Shown in pieces: positions 7,967 through 16,406 of a stretch of 64,000 nucleotides of DNA. Each line of letters begins with the position of its first letter. Position 1 is the first letter of the stretch. Both the position numbers and the translations under genes were made by a program. Location of the stretch: the NCBI RefSeq assembly GCF_036924745.1, contig NZ_JAZHSD010000001.1:6757001-6821000 (forward strand). The letters run 5' to 3'. The notes under the pieces are model-generated. The model was not told where the DNA came from. It worked only from the letters and a program-made list of their open reading frames with translations, and did not search any database. Source of the stretch: Bradyrhizobium sp. AZCC 1693. Its GTDB lineage: Bacteria > Pseudomonadota > Alphaproteobacteria > Rhizobiales > Xanthobacteraceae.

Positions 7967-8950
7967 ATGAACTGGTATGGACGCTCGCTTGCGAGCGGTT
8001 GCCTGGCTGCGCTTGCCGGGTTGGCATTGATGGCGACGCCGGCGCTGGCGCAGGCCTATCCGACGCGCAGCATCACCATGATCGTGCCGTTCGCGGCAGG
8101 CGGTCCGACCGATGTCATCGCGCGCATCGTCACCGGCCATATGGCGCAGACGCTCGGTCAGGCCATCATCATCGAGAACGTGGTCGGCGCCGGCGGCACC
8201 ACCGCCACCACGCGAGCGTCGAAGGCTACGAATGACGGCTATACGCTGATCACCGGGCATATGGGCACGCATGCGGCGTCGGTGCCGCTTTATCCCAAGC
8301 TCGCCTATCACCCGGAGAAGGACTTCGAGCCGGTCGGATTGCTCGCCGGCACGCCGATCCTGATCCTGGCGCGCAAGGATCTGGCGCCAAAGGACCTCAG
8401 GGAATTCATCGCCTACGTCAAGGCGAATGAGACCAAGGTCAACGCGGCGCATGCCGGCGTCGGCTCGGTCTCGAACGTATCGTGCGAACTGCTGAACTCG
8501 GTCCTCGGCGTCAAGCCGATCGGCGTTCCCTTTAACGGCACGGGACCTGCGATGAACGCGCTGGTGGCGGGGCAGGTCGACTACATGTGCGACCAGATCG
8601 TCAATGCCGTGCCGCAAATCAACGGCGGCACCATCAAGGCCTATGCCGTGGCGACGCCCGAACGTAACCCGTCGCTGCCCAATGTTCCCACCACCACGGA
8701 GGCTGGCCTGCCGGCCTTCCAGGCCCAGGCGTGGAACGCAATCTTCGCGCCGAAGGGAACGCCTGCGGATGTCGTCGCCAAATTGAACGCCGCGGTCGTC
8801 AAGGCACTGGATGACGAGGGCGTGCGCAAGCGCCTGCTCGATCTCGGCAGCGTCATCCCGGCTACCGCGGATCGCACCCCAGCGGCGCTGGGAACCCTGG
8901 TGAAGAGCGAAATCGTGAAGTGGACGCCAGTGCTCAAGCCGGTGAATTAA
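7967..8950 (+). CDS. tctC: Bug-family periplasmic binding protein (TctC)
   Basis: Periplasmic receptor of the TTT transporter. The 327-residue protein has a signal peptide ending ALAQA near residue 29, then YPTRSITMIVPFAAGGPTDV, the hallmark N-terminus of the Bug family, whose members bind di- and tricarboxylates and other small carboxylates. Further landmarks are ENVVGAGGTT near 67, LVAGQVDYMCDQI near 202 and a C-terminal PADVVAKLNAAVVKAL helix. It is the last gene of the operon and is followed by a terminator-like hairpin. No two-component sensor, which sometimes accompanies tct genes, is present. Confidence 0.94.
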   Translation: MNWYGRSLASGCLAALAGLALMATPALAQAYPTRSITMIVPFAAGGPTDVIARIVTGHMAQTLGQAIIIENVVGAGGTTATTRASKATNDGYTLITGHMGTHAASVPLYPKLAYHPEKDFEPVGLLAGTPILILARKDLAPKDLREFIAYVKANETKVNAAHAGVGSVSNVSCELLNSVLGVKPIGVPFNGTGPAMNALVAGQVDYMCDQIVNAVPQINGGTIKAYAVATPERNPSLPNVPTTTEAGLPAFQAQAWNAIFAPKGTPADVVAKLNAAVVKALDDEGVRKRLLDLGSVIPATADRTPAALGTLVKSEIVKWTPVLKPVN

Positions 8951-8974
8951 TCCCAACAATCAAGCGGATAGGCG

Positions 8975-9000
8975 AGGGGCGGGACGCGGGTTCCGCCCCT
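8975..9000 (+). terminator. Hairpin after tctC
   Basis: AGGGGCGG and CCGCCCCT form an 8-bp GC-rich stem with a 10-nt loop, followed by TTGTCGTTTG. It lies 24 bases after the tctC stop and is a likely operon terminator. Confidence 0.6.
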
Positions 9001-9034
9001 TGTCGTTTGCGCAAGGGATGATCATTTTTCCGGG

Positions 9035-9040
9035 TATAAT
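9035..9040 (+). promoter_or_regulatory. Candidate -10 box for thyA
   Basis: A perfect TATAAT lies 84 bp before thyA. No good -35 box stands at 16-18 bp, so this is only a candidate. Confidence 0.35.
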
Positions 9041-9124
9041 CGGTGCGCGAAGCCGAATCGGCGTGTCGATCGGATGTCCCGGCCGCTAAATTCGCCGTTC
9101 TGATAAAGGCCTGAAGCACCAGCC

Positions 9125-9919
9125 ATGAACCAGTACCACGACCTGCTCGAACGGATCCTCTCTGACGGCGCGGAGAAGCACGACCGCACCGGCACCGGCA
9201 CGCTGTCGATCTTTGGTCACCAGATGCGGTTCAACCTGGCGGCCGGGTTTCCGATGCTGACCACCAAGCGGTTGCCGCTGAAGGCGATCGTGCACGAATT
9301 GCTGTGGTTTCTCGCCGGCGACACCAACATCAAATACCTCAAGGAAAATGGCGTTTCGATCTGGGATGAATGGGCCGACGCCAATGGCGATCTGGGCCCG
9401 GTCTACGGATCGCAGTGGCGCTCCTGGCCGGCGCCTGATGGCCGCAGCATCGACCAGATTTCCAACGTCATCGACATGATCAGGCGCAACCCGGATTCGC
9501 GACGGCTTATCGTGAGCGCGTGGAATCCGGCCGACGTCGACAAGATGGCGCTGCCGCCCTGTCACTGCCTGTTTCAGTTCTATGTCGCCAACGGCAAGCT
9601 TTCCTGCCAGCTCTATCAGCGTTCCGCCGACGTGTTCCTCGGCGTGCCCTTCAACATCGCGTCCTATGCGTTGCTAACCATGATGGTCGCGCAGGTGACG
9701 GGATTGAAGCCCGGTGATTTCGTGCACTCGCTCGGCGACGCGCATCTCTACTCCAACCACCTCGAACAGGCGCGGCTGCAACTGACGCGGCCGACGCGCC
9801 CGTTGCCGGTCATGAAGATCAATGCTGACGTGAAGGACATCTTCGCGTTCCGTTACGAGGATTTCGCGCTCGAAGGCTACGATCCGCACCCGCACATCAA
9901 GGCCGAAGTCGCCATATGA
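9125..9919 (+). CDS. thyA: Thymidylate synthase
   Basis: Makes dTMP from dUMP using 5,10-methylene-tetrahydrofolate, giving dihydrofolate. The 264-residue length matches the standard bacterial ThyA. Landmarks are [17 protein letters not shown] (residues 20-36), PVYGSQWR near 92, and the active-site loop [12 protein letters not shown] with nucleophile Cys146. [10 protein letters not shown] and the C-terminal [13 protein letters not shown] are also as expected. The folate it oxidises is re-reduced by FolA, encoded 0.5 kb downstream in the same direction. Confidence 0.98.
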   Translation: MNQYHDLLERILSDGAEKHDRTGTGTLSIFGHQMRFNLAAGFPMLTTKRLPLKAIVHELLWFLAGDTNIKYLKENGVSIWDEWADANGDLGPVYGSQWRSWPAPDGRSIDQISNVIDMIRRNPDSRRLIVSAWNPADVDKMALPPCHCLFQFYVANGKLSCQLYQRSADVFLGVPFNIASYALLTMMVAQVTGLKPGDFVHSLGDAHLYSNHLEQARLQLTRPTRPLPVMKINADVKDIFAFRYEDFALEGYDPHPHIKAEVAI

Positions 9920-9941
9920 GCAGCAGCGGTGTGAGCATCTG

Positions 9942-10427
9942 ATGTCCCTTCTGATCCGCCGCGCGCGGCCGGACGAAGCAGGCCTAGTCCTGTCCTTCGT
10001 GCGCGAACTCGCCGAATACGAAAAGCTGCTTCACGAAATGGAGGCGACGGAGGCCGACATCGATGCGGCGCTGTTTGGCGCCAATCCGCGATTGTTCTGC
10101 GAGATCGCCGAATGGGACGGCGTCCCCGCAGGCTTTGCGGTCTGGTTCGTCAATTTCTCGACCTTCAGCGGCCGCTCCGGGATCTACCTCGAAGATCTGT
10201 TCGTTCGCCCCGCGCTGCGCGGCAAGGGTATCGGCAAGGCGCTGCTGGTGCATCTCGCCAGGAAATGCGTGGCGAACGGCTGGTCGCGTTTGCAATGGTC
10301 GGTGCTGGACTGGAACACGCCGTCGATCGAATTCTATAAATCGCTCGGTGCGGAACTGATGGACGCGTGGACGGTTTGCCGGGTCGGCGGTCCCGCGCTG
10401 ACGGCGCTGGCGCAAGGGGCGCGGTAA
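9942..10427 (+). CDS. GNAT N-acetyltransferase (SSAT-like)
   Basis: A 161-residue GNAT enzyme that transfers acetyl from acetyl-CoA to an amine. The acetyl-CoA loop is VRPALRGKGIGKALL (about residues 88-102, R/Q-x-x-G-x-G/A motif), preceded by IYLEDLFV and followed by the WNTPSIEFYKSLGAE motif B region. The overall pattern is that of the diamine/spermidine N1-acetyltransferase group, though the substrate is unproven. It sits between thyA and folA, 22 bp after thyA, and its stop overlaps the folA start (TAATG). Confidence 0.88.
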   Translation: MSLLIRRARPDEAGLVLSFVRELAEYEKLLHEMEATEADIDAALFGANPRLFCEIAEWDGVPAGFAVWFVNFSTFSGRSGIYLEDLFVRPALRGKGIGKALLVHLARKCVANGWSRLQWSVLDWNTPSIEFYKSLGAELMDAWTVCRVGGPALTALAQGAR

Positions 10428-10939
10428 TGGAGATCGTTCTCATCGTTGCGGTCGCGGAGAACGGCGTGATCGGGGCAGGTGGCGCCATTCCGTGGCGGCT
10501 GAAATCCGACATGGCGCGGTTAAAGGCGCTGACAATGGGAAAGCCCGTGGTGATGGGACGCAAGACCTTCGCCTCGATCGGCCGGCCGCTTCCGGGGCGG
10601 ACCAATATCGTGGTCACCCGCGACGCGGGTTTTCGCGCCGATGGCGTGGTGGTTACCCATTCCTTCACCGATGCGAAGGCGATCGCTACCGGCGATGCGC
10701 TGCGACGTTTCGCCACTGAAATCGCCGTGATCGGCGGCGCGGAAATCTATGCCCAATGGATGGACAGCGCCGATCGCCTGGAGATCACCGAGGTGCATGC
10801 CCGGCCTGACGGCGACACGCGTTTCCCGGCCGTCGATCCTGCTGCATGGGAGGAGGTGGCGCGCGTGCGGAATCCGGCCGGTTCGCACGACAGCGCCGAT
10901 TTCTCCTATGTGACATTTCGTCGGCGCAGGAAGCGCTAA
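10427..10939 (+). CDS. folA: Dihydrofolate reductase
   Basis: Reduces dihydrofolate to tetrahydrofolate with NADPH, closing the cycle with ThyA. The 170-residue protein begins MEIVLIVAVAENGVIGAGG, followed by IPWRLKSDMARLK with the catalytic acidic residue (Asp) in the substrate site. The NADPH loops MGRKTFASIGRPLPGRTNIV and VIGGAEIYAQ, and a final VTFRR strand, complete the family pattern. The start is ATG 10427, overlapping the acetyltransferase stop; longer in-frame starts have no homology. Confidence 0.97.
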   Translation: MEIVLIVAVAENGVIGAGGAIPWRLKSDMARLKALTMGKPVVMGRKTFASIGRPLPGRTNIVVTRDAGFRADGVVVTHSFTDAKAIATGDALRRFATEIAVIGGAEIYAQWMDSADRLEITEVHARPDGDTRFPAVDPAAWEEVARVRNPAGSHDSADFSYVTFRRRRKR

Positions 10940-10972
10940 TCGCCGCATTAACCTCGCCAACCAATGTTTGCA

Positions 10973-11042
10973 TTGACAATTGTGGCGTCAGGCATAGCTG
11001 CTTCGAGAGGTAAGCTTGCGTTGTAAGGGACCTAGCGGTCCC
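10973..11042 (+). promoter_or_regulatory. Candidate promoter and leader hairpin for hflK
   Basis: A perfect TTGACA at 10973-10978 has only a weak -10 candidate (TAGCTG, 10995-11000). A 6-bp hairpin GGGACC, loop TAGC, GGTCCC at 11027-11042 follows. The position in the 185-bp gap before hflK fits a promoter region. Confidence 0.35.
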
Positions 11043-11123
11043 CTATAAAGCCGGGCGGATATGCGAGGCTTAAGGCATCCTGCCCAACAGGCGGACCCGG
11101 GCCCCCCGCAGAGGAGAGTTTAT

Positions 11124-12263
11124 ATGCCGTGGAAGAATCAAGGCGGGGGCCCATGGGGCCAGGGTCCCAAGGGACCATGGGGCGGCGGTCCGCAATCGGT
11201 CGGGCCAAGGCCCCCCGATCTGGAGGACCTTCTGCGGCGCGGCCAGGACAAGCTGCAGCAGCTTCTGCCGGGCGGCCATTTCAGCGGCATGGGCATCGCG
11301 CTGGTGCTGGTCGGCGCGCTGGCGATCTGGGGATTGTCCGGATTCTTCCGCGTGCAGTCGGAAGAACTCGGCGTCGTGCTGCGCTTCGGCAAGCACGTGC
11401 GCACCGTTGACCCCGGCCTGAATTATCATCTGCCCTATCCGATCGAAAGCGTGCTGCTGCCGAAGGCGCTGCGCGTCTCCACCATCTCGATCGGAATGAC
11501 GCTGATCGACGATCCGGCGCGGCGCGGCCGCACCATGCGGGACGTGCCGGAAGAAAGCCTGATGCTGACCGGCGACGAAAACATCGTCGACGTCGATTTC
11601 ACCGTGCTGTGGCGGATCAAGCCCAACGGCGTCGGCAATTTCCTGTTCAACATCCAGAATCCCGAAGGCACCGTGAAGGCGGTGGCCGAAAGCGCAATGC
11701 GCGAGGTGATCGGGCGCTCCTTGATTCAGCCGATCCTCACCGGCGCCCGCACCACGAACGAGCAGGGCGTGCAGGAATTGATGCAGCGGACGCTGGATCA
11801 CTACGGCTCCGGCGTTCAGATCACGCAGGTGCAGATGCAGAAGGTCGACCCGCCCGCGCAGGTCATCGACGCGTTCCGCGACGTGCAGGCCGCGCGCGCC
11901 GACTTCGAGCGGCTGCAGAACGAGGCGCAGACCTATGCCAACCGCGTCGTCCCCGACGCGCGCGGCCGCGCTGCGCAGATCCTGCAGGTTGCCGAAGGTT
12001 ACAAGGAACAGGCGGTCGCCGAGGCCAAGGGCCAGAGCGCGCGCTTTACGAAGGTCTATGACGAATACAAGAAGGCGCCCGACGTGACGCGGCAGCGAAT
12101 TTATCTGGAGACGATGGAGCGGATTCTCGGCGGGTCCGAGAAGCTGGTCTATGACGGCGGCAACTCCGCACAGAGCATCGTGCCGTATCTGCCGCTCAGC
12201 GAATTGACGCCGCGCCGTCCGGCGCCCACGGCTGGCCAGCAGCAGAGCGGAGGCACGCGATGA
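11124..12263 (+). CDS. hflK: FtsH protease modulator HflK
   Basis: HflK and HflC form a large membrane complex that surrounds and regulates the AAA protease FtsH. The 379-residue protein has a Gly/Pro/Trp-rich cytoplasmic N-terminus (residues 1-30). A single membrane segment at about 55-75 is followed by the SPFH/band-7 domain (GVVLRFGKHVRTVDPGLNYHLP). A long Ala/Glu/Gln-rich helix runs from about 270 to 340. The start is ATG 11124 with GAGGAGAG 5-12 bases upstream. hflC overlaps its stop by four bases. Confidence 0.97.
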   Translation: MPWKNQGGGPWGQGPKGPWGGGPQSVGPRPPDLEDLLRRGQDKLQQLLPGGHFSGMGIALVLVGALAIWGLSGFFRVQSEELGVVLRFGKHVRTVDPGLNYHLPYPIESVLLPKALRVSTISIGMTLIDDPARRGRTMRDVPEESLMLTGDENIVDVDFTVLWRIKPNGVGNFLFNIQNPEGTVKAVAESAMREVIGRSLIQPILTGARTTNEQGVQELMQRTLDHYGSGVQITQVQMQKVDPPAQVIDAFRDVQAARADFERLQNEAQTYANRVVPDARGRAAQILQVAEGYKEQAVAEAKGQSARFTKVYDEYKKAPDVTRQRIYLETMERILGGSEKLVYDGGNSAQSIVPYLPLSELTPRRPAPTAGQQQSGGTR

Positions 12264-13159
12264 GGTCTCCGGTTGCAGGTGTTGTCACCCTGATCCTGCT
12301 GTTCCTCTTGGTGATCGTCGGCTACAGCTCGATCTTCACGGTGTCGCAGACCGAGCAGGCGCTCGTGGTCCGGCTCGGCCGGCCGGTCGACGTCGTGTCG
12401 GAGCCGGGCCTTAACTTCAAGGCGCCGTTCATCGACACCGTCATCAGCATCGACAAGCGCATCCTCGATCTGGAAAATCCGTCGCAGGAAGTCATCGCTT
12501 CCGACCAGAAGCGGCTCGTGGTTGACGCCTTCGCCCGCTACCGGATCAAGAACCCGTTGCGCTTCTATCAGAGCATCGGCTCGATCCAGGCCGCCAACAT
12601 CCAGCTCACCACGCTCTTGAACGCGGCGCTGCGCCGCGTGCTGGGCGAGGTCAACTTCATCACGGTCGTGCGCGACGAACGCGAGGGCCTGATGACGCGC
12701 ATCCGCGACCAGCTCGACAGAGAGGCCGATCAGTACGGCATTCAGTTGGTCGACGTGCGTATCCGCCGCGCCGATCTGCCGGAGGCCAACAGCCAGGCGG
12801 TCTATCAGCGCATGCAGACCGAACGGCAGCGCGAGGCGGCTGAGTTCCGCGCCCAGGGCGGCCAGAAGTCGCAGGAGATCCGCTCCAAGGCCGATCGCGA
12901 GGCCACCGTCATCATCGCCGAGGCCAATTCGACCGCCGAGCAGACCCGCGGCGTCGGCGACGCCGAGCGCAACCGCCTGTTCGCCGAGGCCTATGGCAGG
13001 GATCCGGAATTCTTCGCCTTCTACCGCTCGATGACGGCCTACGAGACCGGGCTTCGCTCCAACGACACCCGCTTCCTGCTGCGGCCGGATTCCGAGTTCT
13101 TCCGCTTCTTCGCCAATCCGTCGGGCCATCCGCCGGTGGCCGCGGCGCCGAAGCCTTAG
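12260..13159 (+). CDS. hflC: FtsH protease modulator HflC
   Basis: Partner of HflK in the FtsH-regulating complex. The 299-residue protein has an N-terminal signal anchor (VVTLILLFLLVIVGYSSIF). A band-7 domain follows (VVRLGRPVDVVSEPGLNFKAPF, ADLPEANSQAVYQRMQTERQRE), then the C-terminal FFAFYRSMTAYE segment characteristic of HflC. Its ATG overlaps the hflK stop (ATGA), indicating coupled translation and equal stoichiometry. Confidence 0.97.
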   Translation: MRSPVAGVVTLILLFLLVIVGYSSIFTVSQTEQALVVRLGRPVDVVSEPGLNFKAPFIDTVISIDKRILDLENPSQEVIASDQKRLVVDAFARYRIKNPLRFYQSIGSIQAANIQLTTLLNAALRRVLGEVNFITVVRDEREGLMTRIRDQLDREADQYGIQLVDVRIRRADLPEANSQAVYQRMQTERQREAAEFRAQGGQKSQEIRSKADREATVIIAEANSTAEQTRGVGDAERNRLFAEAYGRDPEFFAFYRSMTAYETGLRSNDTRFLLRPDSEFFRFFANPSGHPPVAAAPKP

Positions 13160-13253
13160 AATTTCAGGCCGGAATACACGCGTTACGGCGAAGCGGGCCC
13201 GCTTCGCCGGCATAAAAACAAAAGGCGCTTGAATAGCGGGGGGTTGTTTTCCG

Positions 13254-13454
13254 ATGAGGTCCATAGCGTTCACCGACTTCCTCATCGGTGTGGCCCTGCT
13301 TTTCGTGTTCGAGGGCCTGATGTTCGCCGCGAGCCCGGCCTGGATGCGCCGGGCGATGAAGAGCGCGCTGGCAACGCCGGACAATATCCTGCGGATCGTC
13401 GGCATCGTCTCGGCGATCGTCGGCCTGCTCCTGATCTGGTTCGTGCGGCGGTAG
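13254..13454 (+). CDS. DUF2065 small membrane protein
   Basis: A 66-residue protein with two hydrophobic helices (about residues 8-27 and 44-62) and a short basic linker, matching DUF2065 (YjeT-like). The same neighbour follows hflKC in Enterobacteria, which supports the assignment. The role is unknown; the context suggests the HflKC/FtsH membrane quality-control system. Confidence 0.88.
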   Translation: MRSIAFTDFLIGVALLFVFEGLMFAASPAWMRRAMKSALATPDNILRIVGIVSAIVGLLLIWFVRR

Positions 13455-13679
13455 ATATTCACCGCCATTCCGGGTTCGCTTCGCGCCCTCAGCGACAAGC
13501 GCTACGCGCTTGCGCGGGGAATGGCGGCAATAAACGGCCCGCAACTAGCTGTGGCGTCAACGCAATCGTGAGCCGCCGGGGGCCGGTTTTTCGCCGGAAT
13601 ATCAAGCGCAGATGCTTGCGCCTCGGACCCGTTCGGGCGCACTGTGGACCCGAATTCGACCCTTTGGAGACAAGCCGAC

Positions 13680-15194
13680 ATGACCGGTGCCAGACCCGCC
13701 TTGAGCCGCCGCCTGTGCCTGATGGGGATTGCGATCTCGCTCAGTGCCGCCAGCTTGCTGGCGTCGGCGCCGGCCAGCGCGCGCGGGCCGGACGGCATCG
13801 CCGACATTGCCGAGAAGGTGATCGACTCGGTCGTCAATATCTCGACCTCGCAGAGCGTGGAGGTCAAGGGCGGTGGCAGCGGCAGGGAGGCGATGCCGCA
13901 ATTGCCGCCGGGGTCGCCGTTCGAGGAATTCTTCGACGACTTCTTCAAGAACCGCCGCGGCGGTTCGCCGAAGGGCGGCGACAAGAGCGGCGACATGCAG
14001 CCGCCGCGCAAAACCAATTCGCTCGGCTCCGGCTTCATCATCGATGAAACGGGCGTCGTCGTCACCAACAATCACGTCATCGCGGATGCCGACGAAATCA
14101 ACGTGATCATGAACGACGGCACCAAGATCAAGGCCGAGCTGGTCGGGGTCGACAAGAAGACCGATATTGCGGTCCTGAAGTTCAAGCCGGTGAAGCCGCT
14201 GGTCGCGGTGAAGTTCGGCGATTCCGACAAGCTGCGGCTCGGCGAATGGGTGATCGCGATCGGCAACCCCTTCAGCCTCGGCGGCTCCGTCACGGCCGGT
14301 ATCGTATCGGCGCGCAATCGCGACATCAGCCAGGGCCCGTACGACAACTACATCCAGACCGACGCCTCCATCAACCGCGGCAATTCCGGCGGACCGCTGT
14401 TCAACCTCGAAGGCGAGGTGGTCGGTGTCAACACGTTGATCATTTCGCCGACCGGCGGTTCGATCGGCCTCGGCTTCGCGGTGCCGTCGAAGACGGTGGC
14501 GGGCGTCGTCGATCAGCTCCGGCAGTTCGGCGAACTGCGCCGCGGCTGGCTCGGCGTGCGGATCCAGCAGGTCACCGACGAGATCGGCGAAAGCCTCAAC
14601 ATCAAGCCTGCCCGCGGCGCGCTGGTGGCCGGGGTCGACGACAAGGGGCCGGCCAAGCCCGCCGGCATCGAGCCCGGCGACGTCGTCGTCAAGTTCGACG
14701 GCAAGGACGTCAAGGACCCGAAGGATCTCTCGCGCGTCGTCGCCGACACGGCGGTCGGCAAGGAAGTCGACGTGATCATCATCCGCAAGGGCAAGGAGGA
14801 AAGCCGCAAGGTCACGCTCGGCCGCCTCGAGGATACCGAAAAGGTGCAGCAGGTCGCCGCCAAGACCAAGGAAGATCCCGCCGAAAAGCCCGTGACGCAG
14901 AAAGCGCTCGGCCTCGATCTCGCCGCGCTGAGCAAGGATCTGCGCACCAGGTACAAGATCAAGGACAGCGTCAAGGGCGTGATCGTCACCGGCGTCGATG
15001 GCAACTCCGACGCCGCCGAAAAGCGCCTCTCCGCCGGCGACGTCATCGTCGAGGTGGCGCAGGAAGCGGTCACTAACGCGGCCGACATCAAGAAGCGCAT
15101 CGATCAGCTCAAGAAGGACGGCAAGAAGTCGGTGCTGCTGCTGGTCTCGAACGGCGAGGGCGAATTGCGCTTCGTCGCGCTGAGCGTGCAGTAG
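13680..15194 (+). CDS. degP: Do-family periplasmic serine protease (DegP/HtrA)
   Basis: Envelope protease and chaperone for misfolded exported proteins. The 504-residue precursor has a signal peptide ending PASA near residue 34, the trypsin-like domain and two PDZ domains (about 275-365 and 410-500). The catalytic triad is visible: His132 in VVTNNHVIAD, Asp162 in KKTDIAVLK, Ser236 in NRGNSGGPLF. The start is ATG 13680 with TTTGGAG upstream; a GTG 36 bases earlier is in frame but unlikely. It follows hflKC-DUF2065, a grouping of membrane and envelope quality control. Confidence 0.97.
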   Translation: MTGARPALSRRLCLMGIAISLSAASLLASAPASARGPDGIADIAEKVIDSVVNISTSQSVEVKGGGSGREAMPQLPPGSPFEEFFDDFFKNRRGGSPKGGDKSGDMQPPRKTNSLGSGFIIDETGVVVTNNHVIADADEINVIMNDGTKIKAELVGVDKKTDIAVLKFKPVKPLVAVKFGDSDKLRLGEWVIAIGNPFSLGGSVTAGIVSARNRDISQGPYDNYIQTDASINRGNSGGPLFNLEGEVVGVNTLIISPTGGSIGLGFAVPSKTVAGVVDQLRQFGELRRGWLGVRIQQVTDEIGESLNIKPARGALVAGVDDKGPAKPAGIEPGDVVVKFDGKDVKDPKDLSRVVADTAVGKEVDVIIIRKGKEESRKVTLGRLEDTEKVQQVAAKTKEDPAEKPVTQKALGLDLAALSKDLRTRYKIKDSVKGVIVTGVDGNSDAAEKRLSAGDVIVEVAQEAVTNAADIKKRIDQLKKDGKKSVLLLVSNGEGELRFVALSVQ

Positions 15195-15239
15195 GGCGCT
15201 AACGTCGACGTGACTTTGCTGGCTGCTCCGTATGATGGC

Positions 15240-15361
15240 GTCGTCCCTGCGAACGCAGGGACCCATAATCACAAACCTGTGTTGTTGAGAGAAAGCCGTC
15301 GACCATCTTTCCAAGATAACATCCGCCGCGGCGTATGGGTCCCTGCGTTCGCAGGGACGAC
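15240..15361. repeat. Inverted pair of 28-bp palindromic repeats
   Basis: The 28-bp unit at 15240-15267 is repeated exactly, in inverted orientation, at 15334-15361. Each unit holds its own palindrome, GTCCCTGCG and CGCAGGGAC around AA. This is a REP/BIME-like intergenic element. It lies between the convergent degP and mrr genes and could form a large stem-loop. Confidence 0.85.
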
Positions 15362-15406
15362 GTAGAGTCTTTATCCCCCACGAACTCCCCGCGTACTCAA
15401 AGTGCC

Positions 15407-16309
15407 TCACGTCAGCGAAACCACGGCCAGAAAGTGGATTGGTTCAAGGCGAAGCTTCGATCGCTTGACTTCAGGTATCTTGCTGTAGTGCTGCAGCCAG
15501 AGTTCAAGAAAGCGATCGAGGTCGACGAGCTCAATGTGAACGGCGCCATTGCCGGCTTCGCGGCGCGCCTCTCTTGAGAAGCCACCGGAAGAAACAAACA
15601 GGCCGATTTCCCGATCGCCCCGGATGATGCCTCGAAGTGCCGCGACATCTTCACGCGAAGCTGTCTGAACTCGATGCTTCACCTGAACCCGGATGTGCGG
15701 CGTCTTCGCGCCCAGCGGATCGATATAGGCAAGGATATCCGTCCCTCCGTCCGAGCCCGGTTTTGAAACGGTGCTGGTGGCGTATCCCATGCCTTCAAGC
15801 AGTGCCGCAACGAGGTTCTGAAATTCGTAGCCCGAGAGGGTGTCGAGATAGGTGTCTATCTCTTCGCGGGCCTTTTCCTTGGCATCTTCGAACAGAACCG
15901 AAGTGTCGAGTGGCGGCGTTTCGTCGACTGCGTTTGCAATTCCAGCGTCCGTCTTTGCCTTCTGATGGCTCCAGCGCCATTCGCGGTAGCGGGATCGCAT
16001 CAGCCGCTTGAGTTCGTAATCCGGCAGGGTCACAAACTTCTGACCCTCGTCCGTCACCCGCCACCGTCCGTCTGACTTGACGAGCAATACGGCTTTCGTC
16101 GCGGCGACAGAGTGGAAATGCAGGGCGGCTCGCCACCGGGGTAACCCCGACCCTTTCATCGTCTCCTTGTCGAAGTCATCCAGGGGCAGCTTTGATTCGA
16201 TCTCAGCGTAGATGTCGCGGGGACGCATGCCGTCCGGGTGAGCCCTTAGAAGTCCAAGCACGAATTTGATAAATGAAACGCCACGATCAACCGTCTTAGG
16301 TTGGCTCAT
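15407..16309 (-). CDS. mrr: Mrr-type restriction endonuclease
   Basis: A 300-residue type IV restriction-like endonuclease. An N-terminal winged-helix Mrr_N region occupies about residues 10-95 (FVLGLLRAHPDGMRPRDIY, DGRWRVTDEGQ). The C-terminal Mrr catalytic domain begins at YEFQNLVAALLEGMGY and carries the PD-(D/E)xK-like core GSDGGTDILAY (Asp187/Asp191) and RVQVKHR (Lys211). Mrr enzymes cut modified DNA and need no cognate methylase; none is present here. It stands alone between conserved degP and serB, an accessory insertion. The target modification is unknown. Confidence 0.9.
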   Translation of the reverse strand: MSQPKTVDRGVSFIKFVLGLLRAHPDGMRPRDIYAEIESKLPLDDFDKETMKGSGLPRWRAALHFHSVAATKAVLLVKSDGRWRVTDEGQKFVTLPDYELKRLMRSRYREWRWSHQKAKTDAGIANAVDETPPLDTSVLFEDAKEKAREEIDTYLDTLSGYEFQNLVAALLEGMGYATSTVSKPGSDGGTDILAYIDPLGAKTPHIRVQVKHRVQTASREDVAALRGIIRGDREIGLFVSSGGFSREARREAGNGAVHIELVDLDRFLELWLQHYSKIPEVKRSKLRLEPIHFLAVVSLT

Positions 16310-16316
16310 TGCGACC

Positions 16317-16350
16317 CCTTAAGATGCCCTTTTGTGCAAGCTACTTAAGG
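16317..16350. promoter_or_regulatory. Inverted repeat upstream of mrr
   Basis: CCTTAAG and CTTAAGG, 20 bp apart, lie just upstream of the mrr start (16309). Position suits an operator, but no regulator is known. Confidence 0.3.
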
Positions 16351-16406
16351 TTGCTCATCGTCGCAATAGGTTCACGTTGCTGGCGTGAGCAGCAAACCAA
16401 TTTCAA

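Noticed and set aside
13602..15410. Long minus-strand frame opposite degP
   Set aside because: Composition (Asp, Val, Arg, His) reflects antisense of a GC-rich gene; degP has its full catalytic triad.
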